Made by a program: the position numbers and the translations under genes. 64,000 nt of DNA, from contig BATO01000012.1 of the NCBI GenBank assembly GCA_000474255.1, positions 49,295-113,294 of the forward strand, given 5' to 3'. The first letter of the stretch is position 1; every line of letters begins with the position of its first letter. The notes under the pieces were generated by a model. That model did not search any database and was not told where the DNA came from. It saw nothing but the letters and a program-made list of their open reading frames with translations. Of the stretch, positions 9,016 to 18,278 are shown in pieces. Origin of the DNA: Aquipseudomonas alcaligenes MRY13-0052 (GTDB taxonomy: Bacteria > Pseudomonadota > Gammaproteobacteria > Pseudomonadales > Pseudomonadaceae).

Positions 9016-9283
9016 GTTCGCGGCCTCCCTGGGAACGGGGCAGGCCGAGCAGGTGGAAGACGCCGAACAGCAGCAGTTGCAGGCGGTCGTTCCAGGGGCG
9101 CGGGCGAGCGCGCAGCTGGCTGTTGCACACCACCAGTTCCAGCAGGTGCAGGCCGAGCACCAGGGCGGCGACGGCGTTGAGCAGTGACGCGAATGGTCGG
9201 GCAAACGGTTCGATCAGATTGGCCAGCACCGCCAGCCAGAACACCAGGGCAACCAGCTTGCCCACCCCCAGGAAAAGTTTCAT
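9008..9283 (-). CDS. DUF1145 family membrane protein
   Basis: 91 residues, full length for DUF1145 (YhhL-like) proteins. The family pattern is plain: MKLFLGVGKLVALVFW, PFARPFASLLN, then HLLELVVC and DRLQLLLFGVFHL near the end. Two to three hydrophobic helices predict an inner-membrane protein. It is the first gene of a probable two-gene operon with the collagen-like gene (8-bp overlap). Function unknown. Confidence 0.88.
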   Translation of the reverse strand: MKLFLGVGKLVALVFWLAVLANLIEPFARPFASLLNAVAALVLGLHLLELVVCNSQLRARPRPWNDRLQLLLFGVFHLLGLPRSQGGREHA

Positions 9284-9350
9284 GCCACCCCCCTCTGTTT
9301 TTTTAGTCCGCCGACCTTACTCCTCGTCATCGTCGCTGCCAAATGGCGGG

Positions 9351-9380
9351 CAGAAAGAAGGGGCCACGAGGGCCCCTTCG
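9351..9380 (-). terminator. terminator of the first tandem OmpA gene
   Basis: A GGGGCC...GGCCCC hairpin (about 9359-9378) lies just past the stop codon of the OmpA-family gene and is followed on the minus strand by a T-rich tract (TTCTTTCT). Confidence 0.8.
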
Positions 9381-9396
9381 GTGTTGCACCGGGTGT

Positions 9397-10134
9397 TCAG
9401 CGAGCGACGTGGATCTCCACGCGGCGGTTCTGCGCGCGCCCGGAATCCGTGCCGTTGTCCGCCACCGGCTGGCTTTCGCCCTGCCCTTCGGTGGTGACCT
9501 TGTCCGCCGGGACGCCCTGGCTGATGAGGTAATCCGCCGCACTCCTGGCACGCCGTTCCGAAAGCCCCTGGTTATAGGTATCGGAACCGACGCTGTCGGT
9601 GTGCCCCACGACCTTGACGCTGACCATGGCGGCCCCCGTCAGGCGTGTAGCGACATCATTCAGCTGTGTCTTCGCGTCACTGGTGAGCTCGGCGGAGTCG
9701 AAGGCGAACAGCACCTTGCCCTGGTCGCTGAGCACGATGACTTCGCTCTGCGGTGCGGGAGCCGGAGGAATGGGCTCCTCGGCCTTGACCACGGCCGGGT
9801 AGGTCTTCTGCGGACAGCCATTGTGGTTGACCTGGGTCCCGGCTGGAGTATTGGGGCACGTATCACGGCGGTCGAAGACCCCGTCACCGTCCTCGTCGCC
9901 ATCCTGGGCGTAACAGATCAGACCGCCGACGATGGCACCTGCAACGGCGCCTCCACCAGCCCAAGCGGAACTCTCGATAGCGCCCAGCCCACCGCCGGCC
10001 AGACCGCCAATCGCACTGCAAAGAGGCCAGTTCCCCTGGTTGAGCGGCGCGTCGCCCGTACTGGACGTCGAGGCGCAACCCGAGAGAACACTGCCGACCA
10101 GAAGAAGTAGAGCAGCCCGTGAGAAGGTTCTCAT
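9397..10134 (-). CDS. OmpA-family lipoprotein with Gly-zipper and Ca-type Asp repeats (copy A)
   Basis: 245 residues with a lipoprotein signal (lipobox LSGC, Cys20). Residues 42-72 are a glycine-zipper-like stretch (GGLAGGGLGAIE, AGGGAVAGAIVGG). Next comes an Asp-rich thrombospondin-type-3-like calcium motif, DGDEDGDGVFDRRD, then the OmpA domain (about 130-245) with the peptidoglycan-binding HTDSVGS and NRRVEI elements. It belongs to the PA1041-type outer-membrane proteins. It is a tandem paralogue of the gene at 10235-10933, and the leaders of the two genes are related. Probably links outer membrane to cell wall. Confidence 0.92.
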   Translation of the reverse strand: MRTFSRAALLLLVGSVLSGCASTSSTGDAPLNQGNWPLCSAIGGLAGGGLGAIESSAWAGGGAVAGAIVGGLICYAQDGDEDGDGVFDRRDTCPNTPAGTQVNHNGCPQKTYPAVVKAEEPIPPAPAPQSEVIVLSDQGKVLFAFDSAELTSDAKTQLNDVATRLTGAAMVSVKVVGHTDSVGSDTYNQGLSERRARSAADYLISQGVPADKVTTEGQGESQPVADNGTDSGRAQNRRVEIHVAR

Positions 10135-10151
10135 GGTGAGGGATCTCCTGT

Positions 10152-10188
10152 GTCACCGGTCCCATACCGGTAACACAGGAGTAAAGAC
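10152..10188 (-). promoter_or_regulatory. leader hairpin and conserved upstream tract of OmpA copy A
   Basis: Arms GTTACCGGT and ACCGGTGAC pair over 9 bp (one G-T wobble) around a 5-base loop, about 18 bp upstream of the start, and are preceded by GTCTTTACTCC. The same arrangement occurs before copy B (10948-10988). An ACAGGAG ribosome site follows the stem directly, so the fold could affect translation. Confidence 0.5.
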
Positions 10189-10234
10189 CCGCCCGTCACG
10201 GCGCACAAGCCGCGCGCCGCAACGGCTGCGGGAT

Positions 10235-10933
10235 TCAGCGGTCGATAAGGATTTCCACCCTGCGGTTCAGCGCGCGGCCGTCGGCCGTGCCGTTGTCAGC
10301 GACCGGCTGGCTTTCGCCCGCACCACTGACGCCGGCGATGCTGCCCTTGGGTATGCCGGTCGAGACCAGGTAGTCCGTCACGGAATGGGCGCGCTTCTCG
10401 GAGAGTTTCTGGTTGTAGCTGTCGCTGCCGACGCTGTCGGTGTGACCGGTGATGGTCAGCTTGGCGGTCGGGGCCTCGTTGCGCAGGCGGCTGGCGATGG
10501 TGTCCAGCTTGGCCTTGTCGGCCGGGTCCAGCGCGGCGGAGTCGAAGGCGAACAGCAGGTCACGGACGACGATGGTCTCGTCCTCGACCACCACCACTTC
10601 CTCGACCTCTTCCACTACGGCAGGCTCGGGCGGGCAGCCGTTCGCATCCACCTGCACGCCCGGCGGAGTGCCCGGGCACTTGTCGCGACTGTCAGGCACG
10701 CCATCGCCATCCTCGTCGCCATCGCCATGGACCCAGCAGTAGCCGGCGGCCATGCCGCCGCCGAGCAGCGCCCCCCAACCCGCCCAGGAACTGCTTTCAA
10801 TCGCACCCAACGCTGCACCGCCTACACCGCCTACTGCTGCACACTTGGGCCAGTCGGTCTTCTGCAGGCCGGCGCAACCGGTCAGCAGGGTCGACACAAG
10901 TAGCAAGGGTATTGCTGTCCTTGTGATGCTCAT
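10235..10933 (-). CDS. OmpA-family lipoprotein with Gly-zipper and Ca-type Asp repeats (copy B)
   Basis: 232 residues from the ATG at 10933. This start is preferred over the in-frame ATG at 10939 because the AGGAG site is only 2 bp from the latter but 8 bp from the former. Architecture matches copy A: lipobox LTGC (Cys20), glycine-zipper, Asp-rich repeat HGDGDEDGDGVPDSRD, an acidic Val/Glu linker, and the OmpA domain (about 120-232) with HTDSVGS and NRRVEILI. Tandem duplication is clear, since gene order, domain order and leader are shared. Predicted outer-membrane lipoprotein that binds peptidoglycan. Confidence 0.92.
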   Translation of the reverse strand: MSITRTAIPLLLVSTLLTGCAGLQKTDWPKCAAVGGVGGAALGAIESSSWAGWGALLGGGMAAGYCWVHGDGDEDGDGVPDSRDKCPGTPPGVQVDANGCPPEPAVVEEVEEVVVVEDETIVVRDLLFAFDSAALDPADKAKLDTIASRLRNEAPTAKLTITGHTDSVGSDSYNQKLSEKRAHSVTDYLVSTGIPKGSIAGVSGAGESQPVADNGTADGRALNRRVEILIDR

Positions 10934-10947
10934 ATGCATGTCTCCTC

Positions 10948-10988
10948 GTGATATCGGCCTTTGGAAACCGATAACCTGGGAGTAAAGA
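10948..10988 (-). promoter_or_regulatory. leader hairpin and conserved upstream tract of OmpA copy B
   Basis: Counterpart of the copy A leader: GTCTTTACTCC is followed by a stem TATCGG/CCGATA and the GAGGAG ribosome site. Relative to copy A one stem pair changes from C-G to T-A with pairing kept, which hints that the stem is selected. Confidence 0.5.
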
Positions 10989-11067
10989 CGGGTGATTAAA
11001 AAACCGCCAGCACTAGGCCAGCAGCGGGCGGCAGGCTAGTCTTCGCAAACTTGTCCGAGGATTTTCG

Positions 11068-11565
11068 ATGACTGCCAGCTTCTCCTCCCGCACCCCGCAA
11101 CAGGCCCTCGCCGCCCTGCTCGACCGCTATGCACCGGCCCGCCTGCTGCTGGTGGGCAACTCACCGCTCCCGGCCCTGGAGGCCTTCGCCAGCGCCCACC
11201 CCGACAGCCAGGTGGTGCAGGTGCCCGCCGGCCCGCTGCCGGCCGAACAGGCGGCGCAACGCTTCGACCTGGCGCTGGTCGCCGACTGCCTGGAACACCT
11301 GCCCAAGCGCACCGCCCTGGAGCTGCTGGGCGGCATCCGCAACCTCAACGCCAGCCGCATCGCCGTGCTGGTGGACCTCGGCGCCTGCGACTGGACCGAC
11401 ACCGACTTCTTCGCCCTGGCATTGCAGGCCACCGAACGCTTCCAGCGCGATGACCAGGTGCTCAGCCTGTTCACCTACGACCTGCGCGAATACAAGCAGG
11501 TGCCCGATTGGCTGAATGCGAAGTTCTGGGCCAACCCCGAGAACTTCGGCAAGTACTGGTGGTGA
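11068..11565 (+). CDS. conserved hypothetical protein (DUF6231-like)
   Basis: 165 residues, soluble, without signal peptide. The first 100 residues alternate strands and helices in a Rossmann-like way ([40 protein letters not shown]), which recalls a class I methyltransferase with a degenerate glycine loop. The C terminus is aromatic ([13 protein letters not shown]). I believe this is the Pseudomonas family DUF6231, from memory. A GAGG site precedes the ATG. It lies 4 bp upstream of a YchJ-family gene and is probably cotranscribed with it. Function unknown. Confidence 0.8.
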   Translation: MTASFSSRTPQQALAALLDRYAPARLLLVGNSPLPALEAFASAHPDSQVVQVPAGPLPAEQAAQRFDLALVADCLEHLPKRTALELLGGIRNLNASRIAVLVDLGACDWTDTDFFALALQATERFQRDDQVLSLFTYDLREYKQVPDWLNAKFWANPENFGKYWW

Positions 11566-11569
11566 TGCC

Positions 11570-12040
11570 ATGAGCGCAAGCACATGCCCCTGCGGCAGCG
11601 GCAACCTCCTCGACCTGTGCTGCGGCCGTCACCACGGCGGCCACCCCGCCCCCAGCGCCGAGGCGCTGATGCGTTCGCGCTACAGCGCCTATGTGCTGGG
11701 CCTGGTGGACTACCTGGTGGAGACTACCCTCCCCGCCCAGCGCGAGGGCCTGGACCGCGAGGCGATGAAGGCCTGGAGCCTGCAGAGCACCTGGCTGGGC
11801 CTGGAGGTGGAAGCCTTCGAGCTGCTGGGCGGCAAGCCCGAGCACGCACTGGTCACCTTCGTCGCCCGCTGGCACGACCAGGCCGGCGAGCACAGCCACC
11901 GCGAGCGTTCGTCCTTCGTGCAGAACGACGGGCGCTGGTACTTCATCGACCCGACCGTGGAAACCAAGGCGGGGCGCAACGACCCCTGCATCTGCGGCAG
12001 CGGGCAGAAATTCAAGAAATGCTGTGCGGGGTACCTCTGA
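11570..12040 (+). CDS. YchJ family protein with two SEC-C metal-binding motifs
   Basis: 156 residues. An N-terminal SEC-C-like cluster (CPCGSG...CC, residues 6-18) and a second at the C terminus ([16 protein letters not shown]) should each bind zinc, as in the tail of SecA. The middle is an NTF2-like fold ([25 protein letters not shown]), the usual YchJ architecture and length. The start at 11570 is 4 bp after the upstream stop. YchJ is conserved in many bacteria without a settled role. Confidence 0.92.
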   Translation: MSASTCPCGSGNLLDLCCGRHHGGHPAPSAEALMRSRYSAYVLGLVDYLVETTLPAQREGLDREAMKAWSLQSTWLGLEVEAFELLGGKPEHALVTFVARWHDQAGEHSHRERSSFVQNDGRWYFIDPTVETKAGRNDPCICGSGQKFKKCCAGYL

Positions 12041-12091
12041 CCGAGCGCCCCGCCCCGGAAGGATTCGCCAACCGACAACAAGGAGATGTCC

Positions 12092-13186
12092 ATGCGCATG
12101 CGCACCCTGCTCGTCCCGCTTCTCGCGGGCCTCGCCGGCCTCGCCCAGGCTGCTGAAGTCCAGGTCAGCCTGGGCAGCCAGGAACGGGTCACCCGCCTGT
12201 TCGCCTACCCCAACAACTGCAACGTCATCTGTTACCGCGACTGGACCCTGGAGCAAACCGTCGAGCATTACCTCGGGCAGAGCCTGAAGCGCGATGGCAT
12301 CGCCGGCGGCCAGGTCAAGGTAGGCCGCGACGACAAGGGCCTCTATGCCCGCTTCAGCGGCGTGCCCGCCGACTACGGCGTGCCCCTGGTGCAACTGCTG
12401 GACAACGGCGACCTCGCCTACAAGGGCGCCAGCCAGCTCAACAGCGACGGCAAGTGGCAGTACAGCTGGTACCTCTTCCTGCCCCTGGGCATGGCCCTGG
12501 AGAACCGCCGCAGCATCGAGCTGCTGCACTTCCCGCCGGACTATTCCCTGACCAAGGCCCAGGACTATCTGGAGTCGGCCACCACCGATCGCTGGGCCGA
12601 CCTGCTGGTGCAGAACGGTGTCGCCACCGACGACACACCCGGCTACCAGACCATCATCGACATCGCCCCCATCGCCGCCCCCGCCAGCGCCGGCAGCGAC
12701 CTGGAAGGCGTCTACAGCTACTTCACCCCCTACCAGACGCGCATGGTCGAGCAGCTCACCAAAGGCAAGCCGGCGCTGCCGATGGTGGCCTTCGGCGGCC
12801 CGGTGCGCAGCTGGATCAAGCAGCAGTACGGCACCACCATCGGCGTGCTCGGCCTCGGCACCATCAGCCCCACGCCCGAACAGAAGGTGTCGGTGCTGGG
12901 CAGCAACCACCCCAGCTACATCTGGTACGCCGCCGACCCGGAAAACTACGACGGCGACCAGGCCAAGGCCGACGCCACCGGGCTCAAGGTGATGGGGCAG
13001 GACCTCTCCGCCGCCTGCTGGCAAGCCGGCATGGGCAAGGACCATTCCGCCAACCCGAGCAGCACCCTGGATAGCTGCAAGCAGAAGTGGCAGGTGACCG
13101 ACAAGGTGCAGACCTGCGAGCTGTTCTACACCTCCATCCGCAAGCTGGACGCGGACAAGGCCAAGGAGAAGTGCACGGCCTCCTGA
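12092..13186 (+). CDS. secreted protein of unknown function
   Basis: 364 residues. The start at 12092 is chosen over the ATG at 12086 because the AGGAG site abuts the latter but lies 6 bp from the former. A signal peptide MRMRTLLVPLLAGLAGLAQA precedes the mature protein, which should be periplasmic or secreted. It has an early Cys pair (NNCNVICYRD) and late Cys residues (AACWQ, DSCKQK, TCELFY, KCTAS) that could form disulfides. No domain is recognised. It probably corresponds to a PA1038-area hypothetical (memory only). A strong terminator follows. Confidence 0.8.
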   Translation: MRMRTLLVPLLAGLAGLAQAAEVQVSLGSQERVTRLFAYPNNCNVICYRDWTLEQTVEHYLGQSLKRDGIAGGQVKVGRDDKGLYARFSGVPADYGVPLVQLLDNGDLAYKGASQLNSDGKWQYSWYLFLPLGMALENRRSIELLHFPPDYSLTKAQDYLESATTDRWADLLVQNGVATDDTPGYQTIIDIAPIAAPASAGSDLEGVYSYFTPYQTRMVEQLTKGKPALPMVAFGGPVRSWIKQQYGTTIGVLGLGTISPTPEQKVSVLGSNHPSYIWYAADPENYDGDQAKADATGLKVMGQDLSAACWQAGMGKDHSANPSSTLDSCKQKWQVTDKVQTCELFYTSIRKLDADKAKEKCTAS

Positions 13187-13210
13187 AGCGCCGCCGCTCC
13201 TTCGCACCAA

Positions 13211-13240
13211 TGAAAAGCCCGCCGATCGGCGGGCTTTTCA
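13211..13240. terminator. bidirectional terminator between convergent genes
   Basis: A perfect 30-bp palindrome centred on CCGATCGG with A-run and T-run ends (TGAAAAGCCCGCC...). It lies between a plus-strand stop at 13186 and a minus-strand stop at 13251, so it can serve both. Confidence 0.93.
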
Positions 13241-13250
13241 CATCAGGCAC

Positions 13251-13823
13251 TCACTCCTGCAGGCGCAGGTGCGAGATGTCCGGCGGCGGGCCGGCCGGGG
13301 CGGCCTTGGCCTGGCCCATGTCGCTGCCCACCGGCGCCAGGCTGAACTGGCTCAGGTCGACCTTGGGCGGCGTCGCGTCGGCCTTGGCGTCCTGCAGGTC
13401 GGCACCCACCGGGGCGATGCCGAAGTCCGGCGCCTCCACATCGATGAAGGCCGCCATGTACTCGTCGCGCGGGGCCACCTTGAGGCGACCCACCGCTGCC
13501 GGCTCGCCGGCCGGCTGGGTGACGGCGGCACGCACCGGGGCGGCCACCGGCGACTCCGGCGGCGGTGTAGCCAGCTCCACCTCCTCGATCTCGACGTCCA
13601 TCGACACCACGTCCACCACCGCACCGGCACGCTCAAGCGTTGCACGATATTTCTCGGCGGCAGCCTCATCGAGGTTGTTCTTGATCACGATGCGCCTGCC
13701 GGAGAACAGCATGGCGATACGTTGCGCGTCAGCCTGAAAGAGCTTGGCCATGTTGGCCTGCACCAGCTCCAGCCGGGCTCCCGGAACCAGTTGGCCGGAG
13801 AAAGCGATCTCGTAGCGGCTCAT
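13251..13823 (-). CDS. conserved hypothetical protein with ~70-residue N-terminal domain
   Basis: 190 residues, no signal peptide. Residues 1-73 form a compact alpha/beta unit (YEIAFSGQLVPGARLELV, KLFQADAQRIAMLFSGR, IVIKNNLDEAAAEKY). The rest is Pro/Ala/Glu-rich and probably disordered, with two copies of an APVG(A/S)D segment (FGIAPVGADL, SLAPVGSDM). I recall such N-terminal modules in other Pseudomonas proteins but have no name for it. The start at 13823 was chosen because the conserved domain begins there. Function unknown. Confidence 0.75.
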   Translation of the reverse strand: MSRYEIAFSGQLVPGARLELVQANMAKLFQADAQRIAMLFSGRRIVIKNNLDEAAAEKYRATLERAGAVVDVVSMDVEIEEVELATPPPESPVAAPVRAAVTQPAGEPAAVGRLKVAPRDEYMAAFIDVEAPDFGIAPVGADLQDAKADATPPKVDLSQFSLAPVGSDMGQAKAAPAGPPPDISHLRLQE

Positions 13824-13935
13824 GGTCACACTCCTGTCCGAAACAGACAGCAGTATGGCGCAGGTTTTTTTCTGCAAACAACAAGTTGCAGCCAAGCAGT
13901 TGCTTGTTACACTTGAGCGTCGATGGAGTAATGCA

Positions 13936-14436
13936 ATGTTTTCTCAGGCGCAAACGATAAGAATTCTCAGCCTACTGATGTTACTGGCCCTACCTTTTTC
14001 GGGCATGACCGGATGTTCCACCTGGATGACCGGCGGCTTCCGCGATCCGGACGTACAGCTGGTGAAAGTCGATGTAATCAAGGCCAAGCTTCTCGAGCAG
14101 CAGTTCCTGCTGCGCTTCCGTGTGGACAACCCCAATGACGTCAGCCTGCCGGTGCGCGGCCTGGTCTATACCGTCCACCTCAACGACGTGAAGCTCGCCT
14201 CCGGCGAATCCAGCACCTGGTTCACCGTCCCGGCCAACGGCCACGAAACCTTCGATGTCCCGGTGCGTACCAACCTCTGGCGCCACATGAAGTACATCGT
14301 CAAGCTCCTGGAGAAACCCGACGAAGCCATTCGCTACCGCCTCGAAGGCGAAGTGAAGACCGGCCTGATGTTCGGCAAGAGCGTGCACCTCTCGCGCAAT
14401 GGCGAGATAATCCCGGGCAACTACATCCCGGAGTGA
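13936..14436 (+). CDS. LEA type 2 / WHy-domain lipoprotein
   Basis: 166 residues. A lipoprotein signal ends at TGC (Cys25 or so, in FSGMTGCSTW). The mature part is a single LEA14-like WHy domain: VDVIKAKLLEQQFLLRFRVDNPND, then LVYTVHLNDVKLASGES and VPANGHETFDVPV, which forms a fibronectin-like beta sandwich. The ATG at 13936 has a GGAG 8 bp upstream. It probably sits in the envelope and may be stress-related, as for other WHy proteins. The next gene starts 6 bp downstream and is probably cotranscribed. Confidence 0.88.
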   Translation: MFSQAQTIRILSLLMLLALPFSGMTGCSTWMTGGFRDPDVQLVKVDVIKAKLLEQQFLLRFRVDNPNDVSLPVRGLVYTVHLNDVKLASGESSTWFTVPANGHETFDVPVRTNLWRHMKYIVKLLEKPDEAIRYRLEGEVKTGLMFGKSVHLSRNGEIIPGNYIPE

Positions 14437-14442
14437 CGTTCC

Positions 14443-14643
<201 letters not shown>

Positions 14644-14660
14644 TCCGCGCCAGCACGACC

Positions 14661-14688
14661 AAGGCCCGTCTAGCACGGGCCTTTTCGT
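14661..14688 (+). terminator. terminator after the His-rich SEC-C gene
   Basis: AAGGCCCG...CGGGCCTT hairpin with loop TCTAGCA followed by TTTTC, directly after the stop codon. Confidence 0.85.
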
Positions 14689-14739
14689 GGGTGCCGGGAA
14701 TACTTTAGGCTGGCCGCCCGCTTCCTGAGGAGTCCCACC

Positions 14740-15390
14740 ATGATCGACTTGTATTACTGGACCACCCCCAACGGCCACAAGATCACGCTGTTCCTCGAGG
14801 AGACCGGCCTCCCCTACCGGATCCACCCCATCAACATCGGCAAGGACGAACAGTTCCAGCCGCACTTCCTGAAGATCGCCCCGAACAACCGCATTCCCGC
14901 CATCGTCGACCACGCCCCGGCGGACGGCGGCGAGCCGCTGTCGCTGTTCGAGTCCGGCGCCATCCTGCTCTACCTCGCCGAAAAGACCGGCCGCTTCATC
15001 CCGCAGGACCTGCGCGGCCGCGAAGAAACCCTCCAGTGGCTGTTCTGGCAGATGGGCGGCCTGGGCCCGATGGCCGGGCAGAACCACCACTTCAACCGCT
15101 TCGCCCCGGAGAAGGTGCCCTACGCCATCCAGCGCTACGTGAAGGAAACCGCTCGCCTCTACGGCGTGCTCGACAAGCGCCTGGCCGATCGCCCCTTCGT
15201 CGCCGGCGCCGAGTACGGCATCGCCGACATGGCCATCTACCCCTGGATCGTGCCGCACACCTTCCAGGAACAGGACCTCGACGACTTCCCCAACCTCAAG
15301 CGCTGGTTCCAGAGCATCCAGGCCCGCCCGGCCACCGTTCGCGCCTATGACCTGGTGGAAAAGATCAACCCCGCTGCCGCTAAAAAGTAG
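14740..15390 (+). CDS. glutathione S-transferase family protein (YfcG-like disulfide oxidoreductase)
   Basis: 216 residues with an N-terminal thioredoxin-like domain (1-85) and an all-helical C-terminal domain. The opening MIDLYYWTTPNGHKI matches the Nu-class/YfcG group, where a Thr/Asn pair replaces the usual catalytic Tyr/Ser. NNRIPAIVD supplies the cis-Pro, ESGAILLYLAEKTG the gamma-glutamyl contact, and GQNHHFNRFAPE is typical of YfcG/YghU proteins. Likely glutathione-dependent disulfide reductase in the cytoplasm. It lies just upstream of quiP, as PA1033 lies beside PA1032 (memory). Confidence 0.9.
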   Translation: MIDLYYWTTPNGHKITLFLEETGLPYRIHPINIGKDEQFQPHFLKIAPNNRIPAIVDHAPADGGEPLSLFESGAILLYLAEKTGRFIPQDLRGREETLQWLFWQMGGLGPMAGQNHHFNRFAPEKVPYAIQRYVKETARLYGVLDKRLADRPFVAGAEYGIADMAIYPWIVPHTFQEQDLDDFPNLKRWFQSIQARPATVRAYDLVEKINPAAAKK

Positions 15391-15473
15391 GGCCTCCGCC
15401 GCTTGCACAGTGCGAGGCCGCTCTCTAACGTAGCGCGTTTGAAAACCGCTGCCTCTTCGGGAGATACCGCTCC

Positions 15474-18014
15474 ATGGCCTCGCCTGCGCCCCAGCGCTTC
15501 CTGCCCCGCTTCTGCCTGGCCGCCGCCCTCGGCGCCATGGTCGCGCTCACTGGCTGCCAGTCCTGGCTCGACAGCCGCTATTCCGACAGCCTGCCGCCCA
15601 CCTCCGGCTTCAAGCCGGTCAAGGGCCTGGCCCAGAGCGTCTCGATCCGCCGCAACCCGCTGGGCATGCCGCTGATCGAAACCACCACCTTCCACGACGC
15701 CCTGTTCACCATGGGCTACGTGCACGCCACCGATCGCCTTAGCCAGATGATCGGCCTGCGCCTCATGGCCGAAGGCCGCCTGGCGGAAATGGCCGGCCCC
15801 GGCGTGCTGGACGTCGACCGCTTCATGCGCGCGGTGAACCTGCGCAAGAGCGCCGACATCCTCTACAAGAACGCCTCCCCGCGCCTGAAGTCCTTCTTCG
15901 AGGTCTACGCGCGTGGCGTCAACGCCTACCTCTTCCAGTACCGCGACAAGCTGCCGATGGACCTCGCCGAGTCCGGCTACAAGCCCGCGTACTGGAAGCC
16001 CGAGGACTCGGTGCTGGTGTTCACCCTGCTGAACTTCGGCCTGGCGGTGAACCTGCAGGAAGAGATCGCCTCGCTGGTCATGGCGCAGAAGGTCGGTGCC
16101 GACAAGGTCGCCTGGCTGCTGCCCACCTACCCGGACGAGAACCTGCCGTTCGACGAAGCCGACAAGCTCAAGGGCCTCAACCTCGGCGGACAGATCCAGG
16201 GCCTCGCCGCCATCGACCAGGCCGCCGGCGCACTGGCGGGCTTGAACATGCTCGGCGTCGCCGCCTCGAACAACTGGGCCATCGCCCCGGAACGCACGCG
16301 CAACGGCAAGAGCATCCTCGCCAACGACACCCACCTGCCGCTGTCGATGCCCTCGTACTGGAACTTCATGCAGATCCGCTCGCCGAAGTTCCAGGCCGCG
16401 GGTGTCACCATCGCCGGCGTGCCCGCCGTGGTCGCCGGCTACAACGGCAAGCTGGCCTGGGGCATGACCATGGTCATGGCCGACAACCAGGACCTCTACC
16501 TGGAGAAGGTCAAGCGCGAAGGCAGCCGCCTCTACTACCTGGCCGACGGCAAATGGCAGCCGGCCATCGAGCGCAACGAGACCTTCTTCATCAAGGGCGA
16601 GCGGCCGATCCGCGAAACCCTCTACGAGACCCGCCACGGCCCGCTGCTCAACTCCGTGCTCGGCCAGCGCAAGCACCCGCTGCAACCGATCGAGATCAAG
16701 AGCGGCCTGGGCATCGCCCTGAAGACCGCCCAGTTCGAAAGCGACCAGACCCTGGACGCCTTCTTCGACCTGTCCCGCGCGCAATCCGTCGAGCAGGCCA
16801 GCGAGGCGACCCGCTCGATCCGCGCCATCGGCCTCAACCTGCTCACCGCCGATGCCCAGCACATCGCCTGGCAGGTCACCGGCCGCTACCCTAACCGCCG
16901 CGAAGGCCGTGGCCTGATGCCCTCCCCCGGCTGGGACGGCCGCTACGAATGGGACGGCTACGCCGACCCCATGCTGCACCCCTACGACCAGGACCCGAGC
17001 CAGGGCTGGCTGGGCACCGCCAACCACCGCACCGTGCAGGGCGGCTATGGCGTGCAGCTGTCCAACTCCTGGTTCTACCCGGAGCGGGCCGAGCGCATCG
17101 CCCAGCTCGCCGGCAGCGGCAAGCACGACACCCGCAGCACCATCGCCATGCAGTACGACCAGACCACGCCCTTCGCCGCCAAGCTCAAGGCCATGTTCGA
17201 AGACCCGGCCATGGCCCAGCCGCTGAAGAAGGCCATCGACGCCCTGCCCACCGCCGAGCGCGACAAGGCCCGCGAAGCCCTGAGCCGCCTGCTGGCCTTC
17301 AACGGCGACCTGCGCCCGACCTCCACCGACGCGGTGTTCTACGAAGCCTTCCTGCAGGAAAGCGCCAAGCAGATCTTCCAGGACGAGCTCGGCCCCGAAG
17401 GCAGCCCGGCCTGGCAGGCGCTGGTGGAAACCGCCAACCTCTCCTACTCCGCCCAGGCCGACCACCTGCTGGGCCGCGCCGACAGCCCCTTCTGGGACGA
17501 TGTGCGCACGGCGCAGAAGGAAGACAAGCCCGCCATCCTCGCCCGCAGCCTGGCCGCCGCCGTCAGCTTCGCCGAAGGCAAGCTCGGTGCCGACCGCAAG
17601 GCCTGGCAATGGGGCAAGCTGCACAGCTACACCTGGGCCACCGAAACCACCCGCCTCGCGCCCTTCATGAGCGCCAGCCAGCGCACCGGGATCAACGCCA
17701 TCCAGGGCTACCTGGACCGTGGCCCGTACCAGGCCGGCGGCGACATGAACACGCTGAACGTCTCGGCCTACGAGTGGGGCAACAACTTCGACACCTGGCT
17801 GATCCCGGCCATGCGCATCATCGTCGACTTCGGCCAGCCGGAACCCATGATCGGGCTCAACAGCTCCGGCCAATCCGGCAACCCGGCCAGCCCCAACTAC
17901 GCCGACGGCATCGACGCCTGGCTCAAGGCCCGCTACATGAGCTTCCCCTTCCAGTCGCAGAACCTCGACAAGGTCTACGGCACCAAGCGGCTGACGCTCA
18001 CCCCGCAAAAATGA
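15474..18014 (+). CDS. quiP: acyl-homoserine lactone acylase QuiP (penicillin acylase family)
   Basis: 846 residues, matching QuiP (about 847) in length. Ntn-hydrolase made as a precursor: signal or lipobox region (LTGC, Cys28), alpha chain, spacer, then self-cleavage before Ser265 in [10 protein letters not shown], which becomes the N-terminal nucleophile of the beta chain. It removes the acyl chain from long-chain homoserine lactones, breaking quorum-sensing signals. The neighbouring GST-family gene agrees with the PAO1 order PA1033-PA1032 (memory). A GGAG lies about 10 bp before the ATG. The orthologue call is strong; the substrate range of this copy is inferred. Confidence 0.93.
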   Translation: MASPAPQRFLPRFCLAAALGAMVALTGCQSWLDSRYSDSLPPTSGFKPVKGLAQSVSIRRNPLGMPLIETTTFHDALFTMGYVHATDRLSQMIGLRLMAEGRLAEMAGPGVLDVDRFMRAVNLRKSADILYKNASPRLKSFFEVYARGVNAYLFQYRDKLPMDLAESGYKPAYWKPEDSVLVFTLLNFGLAVNLQEEIASLVMAQKVGADKVAWLLPTYPDENLPFDEADKLKGLNLGGQIQGLAAIDQAAGALAGLNMLGVAASNNWAIAPERTRNGKSILANDTHLPLSMPSYWNFMQIRSPKFQAAGVTIAGVPAVVAGYNGKLAWGMTMVMADNQDLYLEKVKREGSRLYYLADGKWQPAIERNETFFIKGERPIRETLYETRHGPLLNSVLGQRKHPLQPIEIKSGLGIALKTAQFESDQTLDAFFDLSRAQSVEQASEATRSIRAIGLNLLTADAQHIAWQVTGRYPNRREGRGLMPSPGWDGRYEWDGYADPMLHPYDQDPSQGWLGTANHRTVQGGYGVQLSNSWFYPERAERIAQLAGSGKHDTRSTIAMQYDQTTPFAAKLKAMFEDPAMAQPLKKAIDALPTAERDKAREALSRLLAFNGDLRPTSTDAVFYEAFLQESAKQIFQDELGPEGSPAWQALVETANLSYSAQADHLLGRADSPFWDDVRTAQKEDKPAILARSLAAAVSFAEGKLGADRKAWQWGKLHSYTWATETTRLAPFMSASQRTGINAIQGYLDRGPYQAGGDMNTLNVSAYEWGNNFDTWLIPAMRIIVDFGQPEPMIGLNSSGQSGNPASPNYADGIDAWLKARYMSFPFQSQNLDKVYGTKRLTLTPQK

Positions 18015-18088
18015 TCGGCCGGGGCGGGAACTAACCGCCCCACGGCTGTCTATGTAAGCGGACTTACTCCATAGATCACATCATTTTC

Positions 18089-18118
18089 AGGGCGCCCTCA
18101 CCGGCGCCCTTTCTTTTG
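18089..18118 (+). terminator. quiP terminator
   Basis: AGGGCGCC...GGCGCCCT hairpin with a short loop, then TTCTTTT. It lies about 75 bp past the quiP stop. Confidence 0.88.
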
Positions 18119-18142
18119 CCCGCGAAAAAGCCACCACTGCTC

Positions 18143-18209
18143 CGTAGGTTGGGCCGAGGCACCAACCTACGAACGCAACCCGAACGTAGCCCGGGCTTCA
18201 GCCCGGGAA
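18143..18209. repeat. two short palindromic repeats of dispersed families
   Basis: First, CGTAGGTTGG (18143-18152) pairs with CCAACCTACG (18162-18171). Second, GTAGCCCGGGCTTCAGCCCG (from 18186) is a REP-like palindrome that recurs at 29986 and 60266. Both lie in the gap between quiP and the convergent desaturase gene. Confidence 0.8.
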
Positions 18210-18278
18210 TCGACGAAAAGGGAGAGGGGAAAATCAGAAGCAGCGGCCCATGCATTGCACATGGGCCGCCGTCGAAGG

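Noticed and set aside
15345..18008. 887-codon open frame opposite quiP
   Set aside because: Antisense shadow of a clear Ntn-hydrolase; no ribosome site or family features.
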